From assembly GCF_030272615.1 (NCBI RefSeq), contig NC_081414.1, forward strand, positions 908,493,009 to 908,557,008: a DNA stretch of 64,000 nt. The letters run 5' to 3'. The notes under the pieces are model-generated. The model saw only the letters and a list, made by a program, of their open reading frames with translations. It searched no databases and was not told the DNA's origin. Within the stretch, counting starts at the first letter, position 1, and every line of letters begins with the position of its first letter. The stretch is from Cryptomeria japonica. Taxonomy: Eukaryota > Streptophyta > Pinopsida > Cupressales > Cupressaceae. The position numbers were made by a program, and so were the translations under genes. This document shows, piece by piece, positions 23,040 through 34,642 of the stretch.

Positions 23040-24284
23040 CTAAGAGATGCTGCATTCTCAGAAGGAATGACACATAATCAGAAAAGAACTCTGAAACTCA
23101 AGTCCCAAACATATGTGCTCATTCAAGGTAATCTGTTCTGGAGGAAAAGAGATGGAGAATTACTAATGTGTTTGGATGAGTTCCAGACTAAATGAGTATT
23201 GACTAAAATGCATGATGGAGTATGTGGGGGTCATTACTCTCCCAAGACAACTGCTGGTAAGATAATCCAGGCTGGATACTTTTGGCCCACCTTATTCAAA
23301 GATGCTCATGCATATGTCCGGAAATGTGACTCATGTTAGAAATTTTCATCCAAGCTAAAATATGAAGTAGCCTTACCCCTAAATCCAGTCTCTGTGCAAG
23401 CTCCTTTTGTCTAGTGGGGCATTGATTTTATTGGAGAAATTGTTGAGAGGTCAGGAAGAGGTCACAGATGGATCATAGTAGCCACTGACTATTTCACCAA
23501 ATGGATAGAAGCTATTCCTACAAGAAGAGCTACAAGTAAGGTTGTCATTGATTTTTTGATGGATAATGTAATAACTAGGTTTGGAACACCTGCTAAATTG
23601 GTAATGGACAATGCCATGAGTTTTAGGTCAAAAGAGTTTGTAGGATTTTGTACCAGTCATGGAATACTCATGTCTTACTCTTCACCCTATCACCCTCAGG
23701 GGAATGGACAAGCAGAATCTAGCAATAAAAGCCTTTTGAACATCATCAAGAAAATCCTGGAAGAAAATAAAAGATCTTGGGATCAAAAATTGAAGTTAGC
23801 TTTGTGGGCAGATAGAATAACGGTCAAAAAGGCCATTGGAATGTCGCCTTTTGAACTAGTTTATGGTACCCAGGTCAAATTGTCAGTGAATAATCTTCTT
23901 CCAGTTTACAAATTCTTGCAAAATGAGGATATGGAGTTATCTAAACCAATGGAAAGAAGAATGATCCAGATTGTGGATGTGGAAGAACTTAGGACTTTGG
24001 CTTATAAGAGAAATTAGAAGATCCAATTGTAGTCCAAATACTTTTTTCATAAGAGGACATCAATAAGGAAGTTTCAAATTGATGACATTGTTCTTCAGTG
24101 GAATGCAAAAGGATAGGACAAGGGGAAGCATAGAAAATTTGAATCATTATGGATTGGCCCTTTCGTGGTCTGTGACTTAAATGGTAAGGATTCATATTTT
24201 CTGAAGAATATGAATGATGAAATACAGGAATTTTCAGCGCATGGACAATTCCAGAAACATTATTCTCTTGATGTCCATGCATAG
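23040..24284 (+). pseudogene. Element B integrase
   Basis: The HHCC zinc domain (MHDGVCGGHYSPKT ... KCDSC, about 23210-23337) is followed by the DDE core: WGIDFIGE (about 23415), VMDNAMSF (about 23604) and YHPQGNGQAESSNK with the catalytic Glu (about 23690-23730). The C-terminal domain ends near HYSLDVHA with TAG 24282. TAG at 23337, 23412, 24015, 24030 and 24114 all fit CAG (Gln); TGA is at 23193. Apart from these stops the frame is continuous from 22137, so decay is by point mutation. Confidence 0.85.
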
Positions 24285-24740
24285 TAGGTCCTTTGTTTGT
24301 ACATATTTTGTTTCTTTCTTGCTTTTCTGTTTGGGTCTGTGTTTTGGTCTGTTTCTCTAGAGATTTTGAGTTTTCTTGTCTTGACCTTGCGATCAACCAT
24401 CCCTAGTCATAGCCACTGTTATCACTGTTTAAAAATGGGTTTTCCTTTCCCATAAATTAGCTAAGTTTTGAAATTTTGAATTAGACATGCTATCAGTTGC
24501 TTTAGCTCTGTGTTAGGTCTTAGGAGTTTAGGGTTTTAATTTTAAATCATTCAATGTTTTATCAAAAAACCCTCTAGTTTCTATTTCTTCATTACTTTAT
24601 CCACTTAAGTAATGGGTCTTAGGTTCGTAGGAAGTGTCCCCCCTTATCATTTGCTTAGGCGGTTGTTGAATTAATTAAAAAATTTATGCCTTATGTCTTT
24701 TCTTCTTAATGTTATCAGGTTTCGTAAGTTGTGTGTAGTT
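24285..24740. other. Post-pol spacer of element B
   Basis: AT-rich sequence without a supported gene between the integrase stop and the repeat array. No clear polypurine tract followed by TG is visible here. Confidence 0.5.
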
Positions 24741-24744
24741 CTCA

Positions 24745-26215
24745 GGAAGATCTATGGTTTTCGCTATTTCGTTAGGCGAAGTTGCACGTGGTTTAAGATC
24801 CATGAAATGGCGAAAAGGAAATGCATTCTAAATGGCGATTTTGGTCTGGTTTAAAGAGGTTTCATCTCTTCCAAGATCCAATGGCTGGCGTTATTTCGCA
24901 GCCTGAACTTGCAAGTGAAATACCTTTCGTGAAATGGTGAAAGTGTCTAGTGGGAACCTACATGTGAGGATTTTCTAAGGGACTAAAAGGTGATCAAGTC
25001 CAATTTGATCCGACGGTTCGCGTTGTTTCGCAGGATGAAAATGCTCGACAGTTATCTTTCACGAAGTGGTGAAATGACATGGCACTCCATGTAGATGGTC
25101 CAGCTGGTCAAGAAGGTGAGTAAGATGGTGGCACATGGCAGAGGTCACAATAGTCAGCAAGGCGGGTCCAAGGGTTAAAAGAAGGTGGGTCCTAGAGGTG
25201 AGTCATGCCGCAGGAAAAGAAGTACAATCAGACATAGGTGGCAAGGGAAAGGTAGAACCCAGTGTTTTCTCTTAGCAAATGAAAGACTAACATGTCAGCT
25301 TTGAAAGTGACTAGATGCGAGGTGTTTGAGGTTGAGTCGGAGGGCCACATCTGCCAGAGTCAGTTTCGATTGTTAAGCATCGAGCAAGTTGCAAATAATC
25401 TGACGGCCCGCGTGAATTCGCAAGGGTAAGATGCTCATGCTTTATGCCCTGTGAAATGGCAAAAAGGTTTTCCGTCTCCAAAGATAGATAAAACATGAGG
25501 ATAAAGGAGGATCAACTTTGTTTTGATCCAACAACCAGCGTTATTTCGCGGTTGCGAGGTGCTTGAAGGATATGCTTGTTGAAATAGTGAAAGTAAAAGG
25601 GGTTTGTCTAGGTGTCGAGTTAGATGGCGATGTGTCCATGGACACGTGGTTTCAGAAGAAAGTTGAGGGCCTACCAAGGTGTAACCGATGGTAAAAGGGA
25701 GAGACACGTGGCTGACGTTGAACTAGGCTTGAACAATTTTCAAAAACCAGTGGTCAAATGCCATGTAGTAATCAGTAACCAATGAAAAGGTGGCATAAGT
25801 AAAGCACGCATAAAGGTTTCCCTTAAAAGATGGTCATCTCCGATTTGATCCAATGCTTTGCATTGTTTCATGGCCTGAAGTTGAAAGCTATTTAAGCTTT
25901 GCAAAATAGCGAAAGACTACTAGCAGTCAAGGTAAAGGCGCGGTTAATGAAGATGTCGACGGTTTCAGTAAAAGTTAAACACCGAGCAATTAGAATTCCA
26001 TCTAACATTTGGTGCAGCTTCGTGAAGGAGAAGTGCTCGAAAGATAAAGTCTGTGAAATGGCGAAAAGGAGGTGGGGCCAGCGCGAAGGCAAGACTATTA
26101 AGTCAGTGTAACAGCCGATCAAGTTTCTTTTGATCAAACGGTTGGCATAATTTCGTTTAATGAAATTGCCTGAAGGTTATGCTTCGTGAAACATCGAAAG
26201 AGTGAAAGGAAAGAA
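24745..26215 (+). repeat. Dispersed array of a ~65-bp motif (GCGTTATTTCGC ... GTGAAATGGCGAAA)
   Basis: Eight degenerate copies start near 24755, 24886, 25017, 25403, 25533, 25857, 26010 and 26140. Each has a left part like GCGTTATTTCGC, a central gctcga/ttgc block and a right part like TTTCGTGAAATGGCGAAA. Most are preceded by a TTTGATCCAACGG-like block. Left and right parts are partly complementary. Spacing is irregular (about 130-390 bp). No ORF is supported. Confidence 0.65.
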
Positions 26216-26572
26216 TTGTAGGAATGTTGTGACCTGTTGGAGCGAAAATTCAAATTCTCTCAGGAATTCAATTCTGAAGAGACGATCGAAGCATGCGGAA
26301 TCAATGTTGCAGTTAAGACCCTGGGTACCATATATTATCTCCTGTTGATTGAGTAAAGGTATCATTCAAAAGAATTGTTGCAGAAGAGCAGATACAAAGC
26401 TATTGCCTTCAAATACAGAGTGAGTTAATTCAGTTGCAGAAAGGATTCCTTCAAACTAAAATCAGGTTTTCTTGTACTCTTGTGTGGCCATTTCTTTGTG
26501 GTGTTTTAATTAAGGTCTTGATTTGTCATTGAACCATTTGGGGGTAGTATTTTGATTGCTTGCATTTTCAAA

Positions 26573-29500
26573 ATGGCACCTAAGAGAGAATTTTCCAGGA
26601 AAGTTAATTATCAGGAGAGGGCCATTTGTGATGATTTTCTTGAGCAGTTGACATTGTCAACTAACTAGGCATCAAAAGTAAAAGAATTAGTGCCTAGAGC
26701 TCCTCGTTTGAAGATAGGAGAAGGGCTATATGATAAGGGCAACTGGTTGAGAGATCCACAGGTCGGGTTGTCTGGGTTGGGGTTATTTAAAGTTGGATTC
26801 GGAATGAGAAATTCTCCAGCCCCACAGAATAGCATCTGGGAGTTAGATGTAGGGAAGTTGGTAGTTCCAGGGGTATTCATGGACATGGATCTATTGACTC
26901 AAATTGCACATAATTATGATCCAGTCACAAGAAGCATTAGAGACATAAATGGGAAAGCCCTTATTGAAATCAATAATGAAGAGTTCAGAAGTGCTTTTGG
27001 GCTCAATGAGTTTACCAATTTTTTGGAACCCATTAACTTCAAATCATTAGCTCAAGTATACGATGTACAAATGAACCACCTTAGGAGTGGGCCTCTTAAG
27101 GAATTTTTTGTGAGGATAGGTGGGTTGATAGTTGTAGGACCCAACACTAAGGAGCCCTTCTCATTGAATCTATTCACCCTCACGGCTAAGCGAATGTATT
27201 GGTCACTCTGCCAGATTTTGGGAGAAGATGCTGAGGCAAATATGCCCAATCACTACTTGCTAATGATTGCTCAGATTCTGAATCCTTCCCTTGCAGTAAC
27301 ATTTGATTATGCTTGTTTCATTATTGATGCTATCCATGGAGGATTAATAGGAATAAAAAATGGGAAGGTGGATAGGCCTTTAAGATGGTATTCACTCCTT
27401 ATGCATCTATTTTTGTTCAAAGGTGGTGACTACTTTGTAAGTGGACTGGACCTCATAAAAGAGAAAGAGGGAGAAAAGATGCCAGTGCAACTATGGAGCA
27501 TTGTGTTGTCATGGGACAGAGAGGATGCCAGTTTCTTAAAATTTGATAAATATTTTGCATCAAAGATTAGGACTCTCCTCTGCTCACAAAACCCAAGAAT
27601 CCCCAAGGTTCTTTTGGAATTTGTTAGACCAAAAGAATTTGTTGAGAGTATAAAGATTGTTCATAATTGGGGTGATATTTACCTATACCCAATCTCAACA
27701 GTTTTTAGAGTTTTTGGTTTCAGTGGCACCCCATTCTTGTTGCGCTATCAGGTCCCTCTCAAAGTGGGAATTGCAGAAGTCCTCAGACAGATTGTAAGTG
27801 TACAAGAGGCAGAGTTGACATGTAAGGGTAAAGGGACTATTTCCCTACAGCTACCATAGCCCGTCAATTTATAATAACCAAGGGAGGTTGCATCTATTTT
27901 GAAGACTTTCTCAGACCTTATCATTTGTCAACTGCAATAGCCAGGTGTGTCGATCCAGAAGACTTATTCAATGGCATGTTTAGAAAGAGAGCAGTGTGCA
28001 GAGGTAGGCCCCATCAATTTCAGTTTCTTGAAGACCTCATTAGAAATGAGTTTGATCTAGATGAGCAGGAGCTAAGGAAGGAAAAATGGGTGGCTTTTAA
28101 GAAAGCCTTAGACTTTGTACATTAGTTTGATGCCAGCTATGACCCATTGTTTAGCTTTTTCCGTTTTGAGGAGAAAATAAAGTTTTTAACTATTTGCTTT
28201 GAGGATGTCATGCAGACCCTGAAGGAAAAGAGGGAAGCTGTGATTAAAAGCAACCCTGAAAAGGAAAGAATGATTCTAAGTAGGTTTTCCTCCACCAAAG
28301 CAATCCCTCCTGGTGAGTATACACTACACAAGAAATCTAGTTATAGTGTGCTAATGCCTACAATAGGGGAGCCCTCCACCTCCAAAGGAAAAAGGAAGAG
28401 ACAAGATGTCATTGACATGCATGAGAGCCCTAAGAAGGAGAGAGTAGGAAAAGAAGTACAATCGGATACACCCTTGTACTCTCCATCCCAATCCCGTATC
28501 CACATAGGAGATGAATAGGCAGTAGCTGAACAACTGATACAGTTAGGCAGTCTAGGAGAAATTGCCTATACATATGATGAAATAGAAGAGGGGATGCCAA
28601 AAAAGCCCCTTGCTGTTGAAATGAGCATCAGTACAAATGAACTGAAGGGCTAGGAGTGGGATCCTAAGATCAAGTAGGCTAGTGATGAGTTCTTGGCTGA
28701 TAACAATTTTGTTACCTCAGGAGCATTTATGCAGTTTGTATGGAAACAAAATATAGACAAATACAATGCAAGATGTGAGAAGAGAAAAGGTGAGCAGTCT
28801 CACAAAGATCCAGCTCTAGTGGAGGAGGAAATAAAACAAGAAATGAGGGAAGAATTTAAGACTATCACTCCTGAGAATGGAATACATATGGTGGCACAAG
28901 CTGGAGTGCTTATTCTCCCTGAGTGGGACATAGCAGATGCCCTGGTTTTGGAGGCAGTGAAGAAGGAAACCAAGCCAATTTAGGGAATTATTTTTAGCAA
29001 AGATAATGTTGCACTCATCATGTGGTCTCTCAAGAGAGATGAAAATAAGGGAAGCAAAGATACCCCAAGGTCAAGCTACCTTGGTGGAATGATAGTGAAG
29101 AGAATGCAGAACACAGCGGTGGTAGAAGTTGCTAGCACTGTGCTAGAGACTGCAAAATTTAATGTTGCAATAGTAGAGAAGGAGGCCAAGGAAAAAGCAG
29201 ACCTCCAAGTCAGGTTGGAGACAATTTTGAAGGCCTATCACAATGCCAAGGAAGAGGTAAAAGGTAAGGACAACATCATTGCTAAGTTTCAGAGCCAGTT
29301 GACAGGACAATACCATCAAGGTGAGTCTTCAACACTGATGATCTCCTCCTCTCCTGCAAGACCTCCACCTAGTAGCCCCATCATTGAGTTCCCACCATCT
29401 CCAGCACCTTCTAGCATGAATGAGATTACTCCTCAAGAGCTAGAGAATTTGAAACAGGCTCAGGCCTTGTACGCCAAGAAATATGAGGAAAGAGTAAGAG

Positions 29501-30207
29501 CTACTATTTCAAGTTTTGCAAATACAATGAGTGCTTCCCTGTTAAATAATAATATAAGCAAGATTTTGGATATGTGGAATGAGCTCAATGGAGATAAGGC
29601 CATTTTGACACCTATTTTTGACAAGTGGAGGCCTAGAGAGTAGGACTTGGAGCTTATTTGTGCATCTTATGATGAAGCAGGGGCCAATCCTATCATCAAA
29701 TCCACTTGTGATACCATCAAAGACCTAGTAAAATTAGCATAAGGGGTGGATAATGCTAATAGAAAAATCAACTTGTACAAAAAGGAGTATGCTGAGCAGG
29801 TTTTTGAGTTGCTCCCAGGAGTTTTTGTTAGCCCAGATCAACTGAAGGACAAACAGGTGTGGCTCAAAGAATTAGAGGCCAAACTGTCAGCCAGAATTAA
29901 AGGAATTATTGATTTAGATGATGCTTCCTTCTTTGTTGTTACAATTCAGGAGATAGAGAAAATCAAATCTCATTATGGTTTTCTCAATTCAGAAGTCAAC
30001 AAGATGAGAAATTCCTGGAAAAGGTTGACCAAGGCTAAGAAAAAAGTGATTAATTTCGCGTGGCCAACTGATGATGTGTATAATGAATGGACAAGAAAAT
30101 ATGCCATCTAGGATGTAGAGCATTTAGAGGGCACTCCTGAACAGTTAGAAGAGGTTGCAACCAGACAACAATTAGAAGAAGCTGCAGAGGTCGAAAAGGA
30201 CTCGTAA
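26573..30207 (+). pseudogene. ORF of unknown function in element B repeat (copy 2, complete length ~1,200 codons)
   Basis: The start is chosen at ATG 26573 (MAPKREFSRK), the first Met of the frame, which continues across TAG 26666 to 27859. A 1-bp deletion near 27842, relative to copy 1, shifts the frame. Coding then continues with stops at 28123, 28516, 28675, 28981, 29641 and 30109 to about 30207 (ending EEAAEVEKDS). Residues from about 300-420 contain PEDLFNGMFRKRAVC; a Pro/Ser-rich linker precedes a Lys/Glu-rich helical C-terminus. TAG 28516, 28675 and 30109 are CAG in copy 1 (1438, 1597, 3037). I do not recognise a domain. Both copies retain long matching stretches, so it was probably maintained as a protein. 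Confidence 0.65.
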
Positions 30208-31146
30208 CTATTTTTGTAAAAGGCTTTGTAACTTCTTTCGGAAAAGAAATGATTGTAACCAATTCTCCTAGGAAAGTCTGAAGCTATGTGCATCCATATT
30301 GTTATAAATGGATACCAGGACTAAGAGTAGAGGGATCGCAAAGAATTATAAGAAAATGCTGTAGAAATTTATATCTGAGCTTTTCTAAGTTTAATGGAGA
30401 ATATTCAAGAGTTTTTGTAATACTTTCTTGAAGAATATATCAATATACAGACCATCAGTTTTGAGTAAAACTTTGCATCATCTTCAAATGTGCTTGCAAT
30501 TGTTTACTATTTCATTTTGCATCATCCAGGGTTATTTTGTTTGAATGGGGTTGTAAGGCAATTTTCAGTAGATGTGTTTGCTAGCTTTTCTCTTTAGGAG
30601 GGAAATTAAATATGCGGGGATCACTTCTACCAGTAAATTCTCTGTAGGATACTTTGAATATTGATGAGCATGGTTTAATTTGGTATGCATAAATTCTTAT
30701 GTGTGTCAGGCATATATAAGGGTTGACAGAAGCTGAGCCAATGGGATGTGTGAAGATGTTTTGTTTGGGGAATATTGTTTGAATTTAGATGACCCTGCGA
30801 GCTTGGATAAGACACTAGTATAGATCGAAGTTGTCTATAACATGGTTTGTAGGTCAAAATACTGAATATGAGTATTATTTTCATTCCTTTGTTTCAGTTA
30901 TTTTCAAGGTGATTAGATCCACTGGTTTTCTGGACTGGTTTGTTGTGGATTTATTTTTTGAAAGTGTGAATTTAGTTCACAAAGGTATACCCACCTGGAC
31001 TCTGAGTAGGTCTGAAGTGTAGAAGGTTAAATCAAACCTTGTCATACGTTGTCCAAAGAGTTTCCTTCCCTTTGACATCTTTCCTGCACAGAGTTTAATC
31101 ATTTTATTATAAGGATGTTGAAGTGAATCAGATTTTGAAGACAACA
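26893..31146 (+). repeat. Element B right long terminal repeat (copy 2; true left edge undetermined)
   Basis: Direct repeat of 1-4074, including the ORF and the 3' non-coding 940 bp with TATAAAT at 30303. Because copy 1 runs off the window, the left edge of the repeat could lie at any point left of 26893. It ends GAAGACAACA at 31146. Confidence 0.85.
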
Positions 31147-33177
31147 TGATCTTTGGGAGCTCTAGAGTTCATTTTTCTTCAAATCCAATATGGTAGCAAA
31201 GCTCCAGATTTGCATGCCCTTGTTATCTTCATGAGAGATTTTGGTCCTTGTTCTTTAGATCTCTATATTCGGGGGTCTATGCAGTTGTTTTTTTTTTCAT
31301 TTTTGGGGGAAGCTTATTTTTTGATACATTTTGGTGCCAAAAGGACCTCATGGTTGGATTTAGGAGGTCGTTTTCATAAATTTTGATATATAATTTGTCT
31401 ATTTTCGGTGACAGGGGCATCTAGGGCATGATTTTTTAACTGGCACATTTTTCGAGGCATGAAAATCTGTAAGGCTGTACCTGCAAATACATTAGGAAAT
31501 TTTCATCAAAAAATAAAAATAAAAAAAATTCTTTTTTTTTCTTTTTACCCTTTTTATGCCCTAAAAGAGGTGTTTTTTTTTTCTTTTGGCTGTAACTTGG
31601 TCATACAGAGCGCTTTTTCAAAAACCTTATATCAACGGAAAGCTCTTTCTGAGCTCTATCCAGATCTGGAGGTTTGAACTTTTGATTTTACTTTTTGATG
31701 GCGTTGTTTGTTGTCAAAGCCAGAGGTTCCTTTTTGCACTCTGGGAGACATAACTTGAGCATTCGAACTCCGTTTTTTGAAAACTTTATATTGTTGGAAA
31801 GCTTGTCTTGTGTAATTTCCAGTCATATGAGTGTTATTTATAGATTCTACTCCAGGTATATTTTATTAATTTTTTTCTTTTCAACACTCTGGTGAATATC
31901 TTGGATGTTTCAGGTCCTGGGATCTCTTTCTTTGAGTAGGATGTCTCATCTTTGGTTGTTCTTTCTATTTCTAGTCTTCTGTCTCTTCTTATCATTGTAG
32001 TATTTTATTTATGTAAACGCACTGAGATAAAGTTCCACCATGCATTGTATACTTGGGATCTTGCACATCTTGTGCCTTATTGTACATGCACTACTTATAA
32101 AGTGTCATGGGGAGTTGATGTTTGCCTTTTGTTTGCCATCTACCTTTGTCAAGTGAGTGTTCCTTCCATGACATTAGCCTCATGATGTGTGTCAAGTGAG
32201 TGTTCCTTCCACGACACTATGTACTTTCTCTACACCTTCGATGTTCTTGGTTCTTCATCATGCAGTTCTTGTTGGTCATTCTTTTTAGTGTACCTATCCC
32301 TCTCCCTTTTCAGCATTATGGGGAGGTTTTTCCTATTGGTTCTAATATTTCCTTGGTTCGATTGATCAACTCTTTAGGCTTTAGTGTTTTATGTCATTTG
32401 TATCTTCGAGTTTAGTTGTTTGCCTTTGTTTGCCATCAGATGCGAGTAGTGTCATTTGAGGGCACTCATGCAGATTACAGTCTTCTCTACCTTGTCATGT
32501 TCTATTTCAATGGAGGTTCTTCATATTAGCAATTACTCTTAGACAGTGTTTGCAGCTATTTCATGCTTCAATGGTGTTCTTCATTCTCTTCTTTTTGTTC
32601 CTATCTTCTAAAATACTCTTGTTTGGAGGATTCTTAGTCCTTCACTTGAGCTTTCATCTCTTCTTGGAGAGGAATTTTGTTCCCACATGGTTTTCCCTTT
32701 TTTCTCCACTTTACAGAGATTTTATTGTACTTGGGTACCTCATCAGGCCTAGTTGTCGGGACCCATTGTTGCTTTCTTGCATTTTTTACATGCTTTTTAA
32801 GTTCTTAGTTGTTTTTTAGCTACTCCCTAAGTTCATCTTAAGGGGGGATGTTAGAGTAATCTTTAATTAGCTAATAATTATCTATTTAATTGTTAGTCTA
32901 TTATACTCTATGCTTAAGCTAAACTTAGGAATCTTTTAATTCTTTAGGGTTTTCACCTTTAGGGTTTCGAGTATCCTCTTATAAGGATTCTCTCTTTGTA
33001 TTTTGATAACAACTGTAACTATTGAATTGCATTCTTGTTGCACAATCAATATGACTCCTCCTTTTTGGATCTCTAACTTCTGACCTCCATAGTTATTTTG
33101 CCTCTCTCTTTTTGTAACAGGTTTGCATGCAGGTGATCTTTGGGAGCTATAGAGTTGATTTTTCCTCAACTCCAATA
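31147..33177 (+). mobile_element. Element C: short non-coding LTR retroelement (TRIM/LARD-like), 5' LTR cut by element B
   Basis: The 3' LTR at 32849-33177 (329 bp, TGTTAG...CCAATA) ends with about 45 bp that recur at 31147-31190, immediately followed by the PBS-like TGGTAGCAAAGC at 31191 (initiator-Met type TGGTATCAGAGC with two changes). Only the last 44 bp of the 5' LTR are present because element B sits in it; the rest should lie left of the window. The internal 1.65 kb holds no supported coding region. AAGGGGGGA at 32840-32848 is the PPT. TTATAAGG (32979) in the LTR is a candidate TATA box. The flank GTAAC (33178-33182) would be the right TSD. Confidence 0.75.
32849..33177 (+). repeat. 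Element C 3' LTR
   Basis: It begins TG directly after the polypurine tract and ends ...CTCCAATA. The last bases match the remnant at 31147-31190. The end TA instead of CA appears in both copies, so the change predates insertion or occurred in both. Confidence 0.75.
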
Positions 33178-33182
33178 GTAAC

Positions 33183-34642
33183 TTGCTTGGCTAATAGGAT
33201 GACTTAGGATGGGAAACACAACCCCTCTTGTTAGAAATGGACGGTGATGAACGTGGCTTGATTGGTTTGATGGGACATGATGTAGGGTATGTGATTTATG
33301 ATGATGACCTAGATGGGGAGGGTGAGGGGGGATTCAATGTTAGATAGAAGGTATGGAGGACCTAGGATTCATTTCTGTGGAAGAAGATAAAAAAAAGAGA
33401 GTATCCATTGCCATTACTATGTATGAATGATATGCAACAATATGGATGTATGGATAGATGGAATTCAACGAAATGCAATATATACAGATGAGATGAAATG
33501 ATAATCCATAGATTATTCATAGTGCTTAATTTTAATCATCGAGCATGGTAGTATCATTCTTGGCCAAGGTAGAATGAACCAATTTTGAGCATTTCACCTA
33601 TAAGAAATCATTACAAACAAGGAAAGTTACCCTCCATTTTGGTTCATGCGCAAATGATCGAGGTATACACTGTAGTTAGCAAGCCATAGTGATCCATGAC
33701 TGTATTGTTGCATACAATCATGTAGCTTAGTGAACTTCCCATGTAGACACCATTAGTACATGCCCCAAAACATCATTAGATCAATCTACAGATAACAAAC
33801 AAAGAAAAAGATATCATTCCTTGCTACTCTAATCACTTTTGGATATCCCGGAGTAACGTAGGAACCTGATATAAAAAAATAAATATAACAAATCGACCAA
33901 ACGCTTTGTAGCCAAACCAAATTTTTTTGTCAAAGAAAATGTTATCATGTCTTGTTTGTGAGGAAGGATGCATCCTTGCGAAGATGGTTGTGTGCAGATG
34001 TTTTTGACTTGGTTGGTTGATTTGATAAGTGATCATCATTTAAGTAGCTCAAAAATGTTTGTTTGGTGTCGTTGCGATGTGTATGTACAAAAAATATTAT
34101 ATATATTTTGCTATGTTTTTGATTGATTTTTTATGCTTTTGACATGTTTTTGGATTTTGTGAGCGTTTTTGAATGTTTTTGGTATTTTCTGAGTTTTTAC
34201 GAATGTTTTTGGTATATTTACTGCCAATTTTGAATGAGGAACTCAATGAATCACAAGTAATGTAGATTCTACTTCCATCAATAGGTTAAGAGCATTGCCC
34301 TCAGTTTAGATGTCACTATGAAAATGGGATGCAGGACACATGAAGTACTAACCCTGATTGCATATCAATGACAAGCCATGGTTTGAATAATGGATGAATG
34401 GATGCAATGGATGTGATTGCAATAAGTCTAAAAGACAATGGAGCCATAGCCTTTATGAATGACACCTCTTTGCTAGGTTTTCACCACTGTACTTATCCAA
34501 GGTGCCACCATAGTGGTTTTCAACATTTGGATGAATAATTTTTCTTTACTATTTTCTTGATTTTTTATATTTTCTTCAAGTTATTTTCTAAATGCTTTCA
34601 GTATTTTATGATATAGTGGAGGAGCCTGATGCTCTGCATAGC
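33183..34642. other. Non-coding 3' region of element D
   Basis: No gene supported. Imperfect repeats of tttttgaatgtttttggtatttt occur at 34150-34222. The motif CTAGGTTTTCACCACTGTAC...CCAAGGTGCC at 34463-34506 matches element A 11011-11054. This may include part of D's 3' LTR, but no TG/CA boundary or polypurine tract could be fixed. Confidence 0.5.

Larger units (their letters stand above)
1..31146 (+). mobile_element. Element B: Tat-like Ty3/gypsy retrotransposon, left end outside window
   Basis: Two near-identical direct repeats (1-4074 and 26893-31146) flank gag-pol sequence at 4097-4562 and 17726-24284. A primer-binding site follows the left repeat directly at 4079. Domain order is gag, protease, archaeal-type RNase H, reverse transcriptase, RNase H, integrase. 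Element A interrupts the leader. The right end (GACAACA, 31146) is followed by TGATC, which lies inside the 5' LTR of element C, so B inserted into C. The start of the right-hand LTR is not fixed: a purine tract before TGTAGG near 26219 would give an LTR of about 4.9 kb, while one before TGATTG at 30250 would give about 0.9 kb and imply a tandem arrangement. The two repeats differ by a few percent by eye, so the insertion is not recent. Confidence 0.85.

Noticed and set aside
17771-24284. A nuclear code with TAG reassigned to glutamine
   Set aside because: CAG/TAG alternation between copies would fit, but Trp codons also become TAG/TGA (F versus F'), frameshifts are common, TAA is rare, and all protein families and primer tRNAs are typical of land plants. 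Methylation decay explains all of it.
24745-26215. CRISPR-like array
   Set aside because: The repeated motif is degenerate, spacing is irregular and the context is a plant retroelement; there are no uniform direct repeats with unique spacers.
31147-32848. Several short frames in element C suggesting membrane proteins
   Set aside because: They are short, T-rich and hydrophobic by composition, with no family motif; C looks non-coding.
33119-33119. LTR of element C ending at TTTTGTAACA (33119)
   Set aside because: TGTTA/TAACA looked like LTR ends, but the match to 31147-31190 followed by a PBS places the LTR end at 33177.
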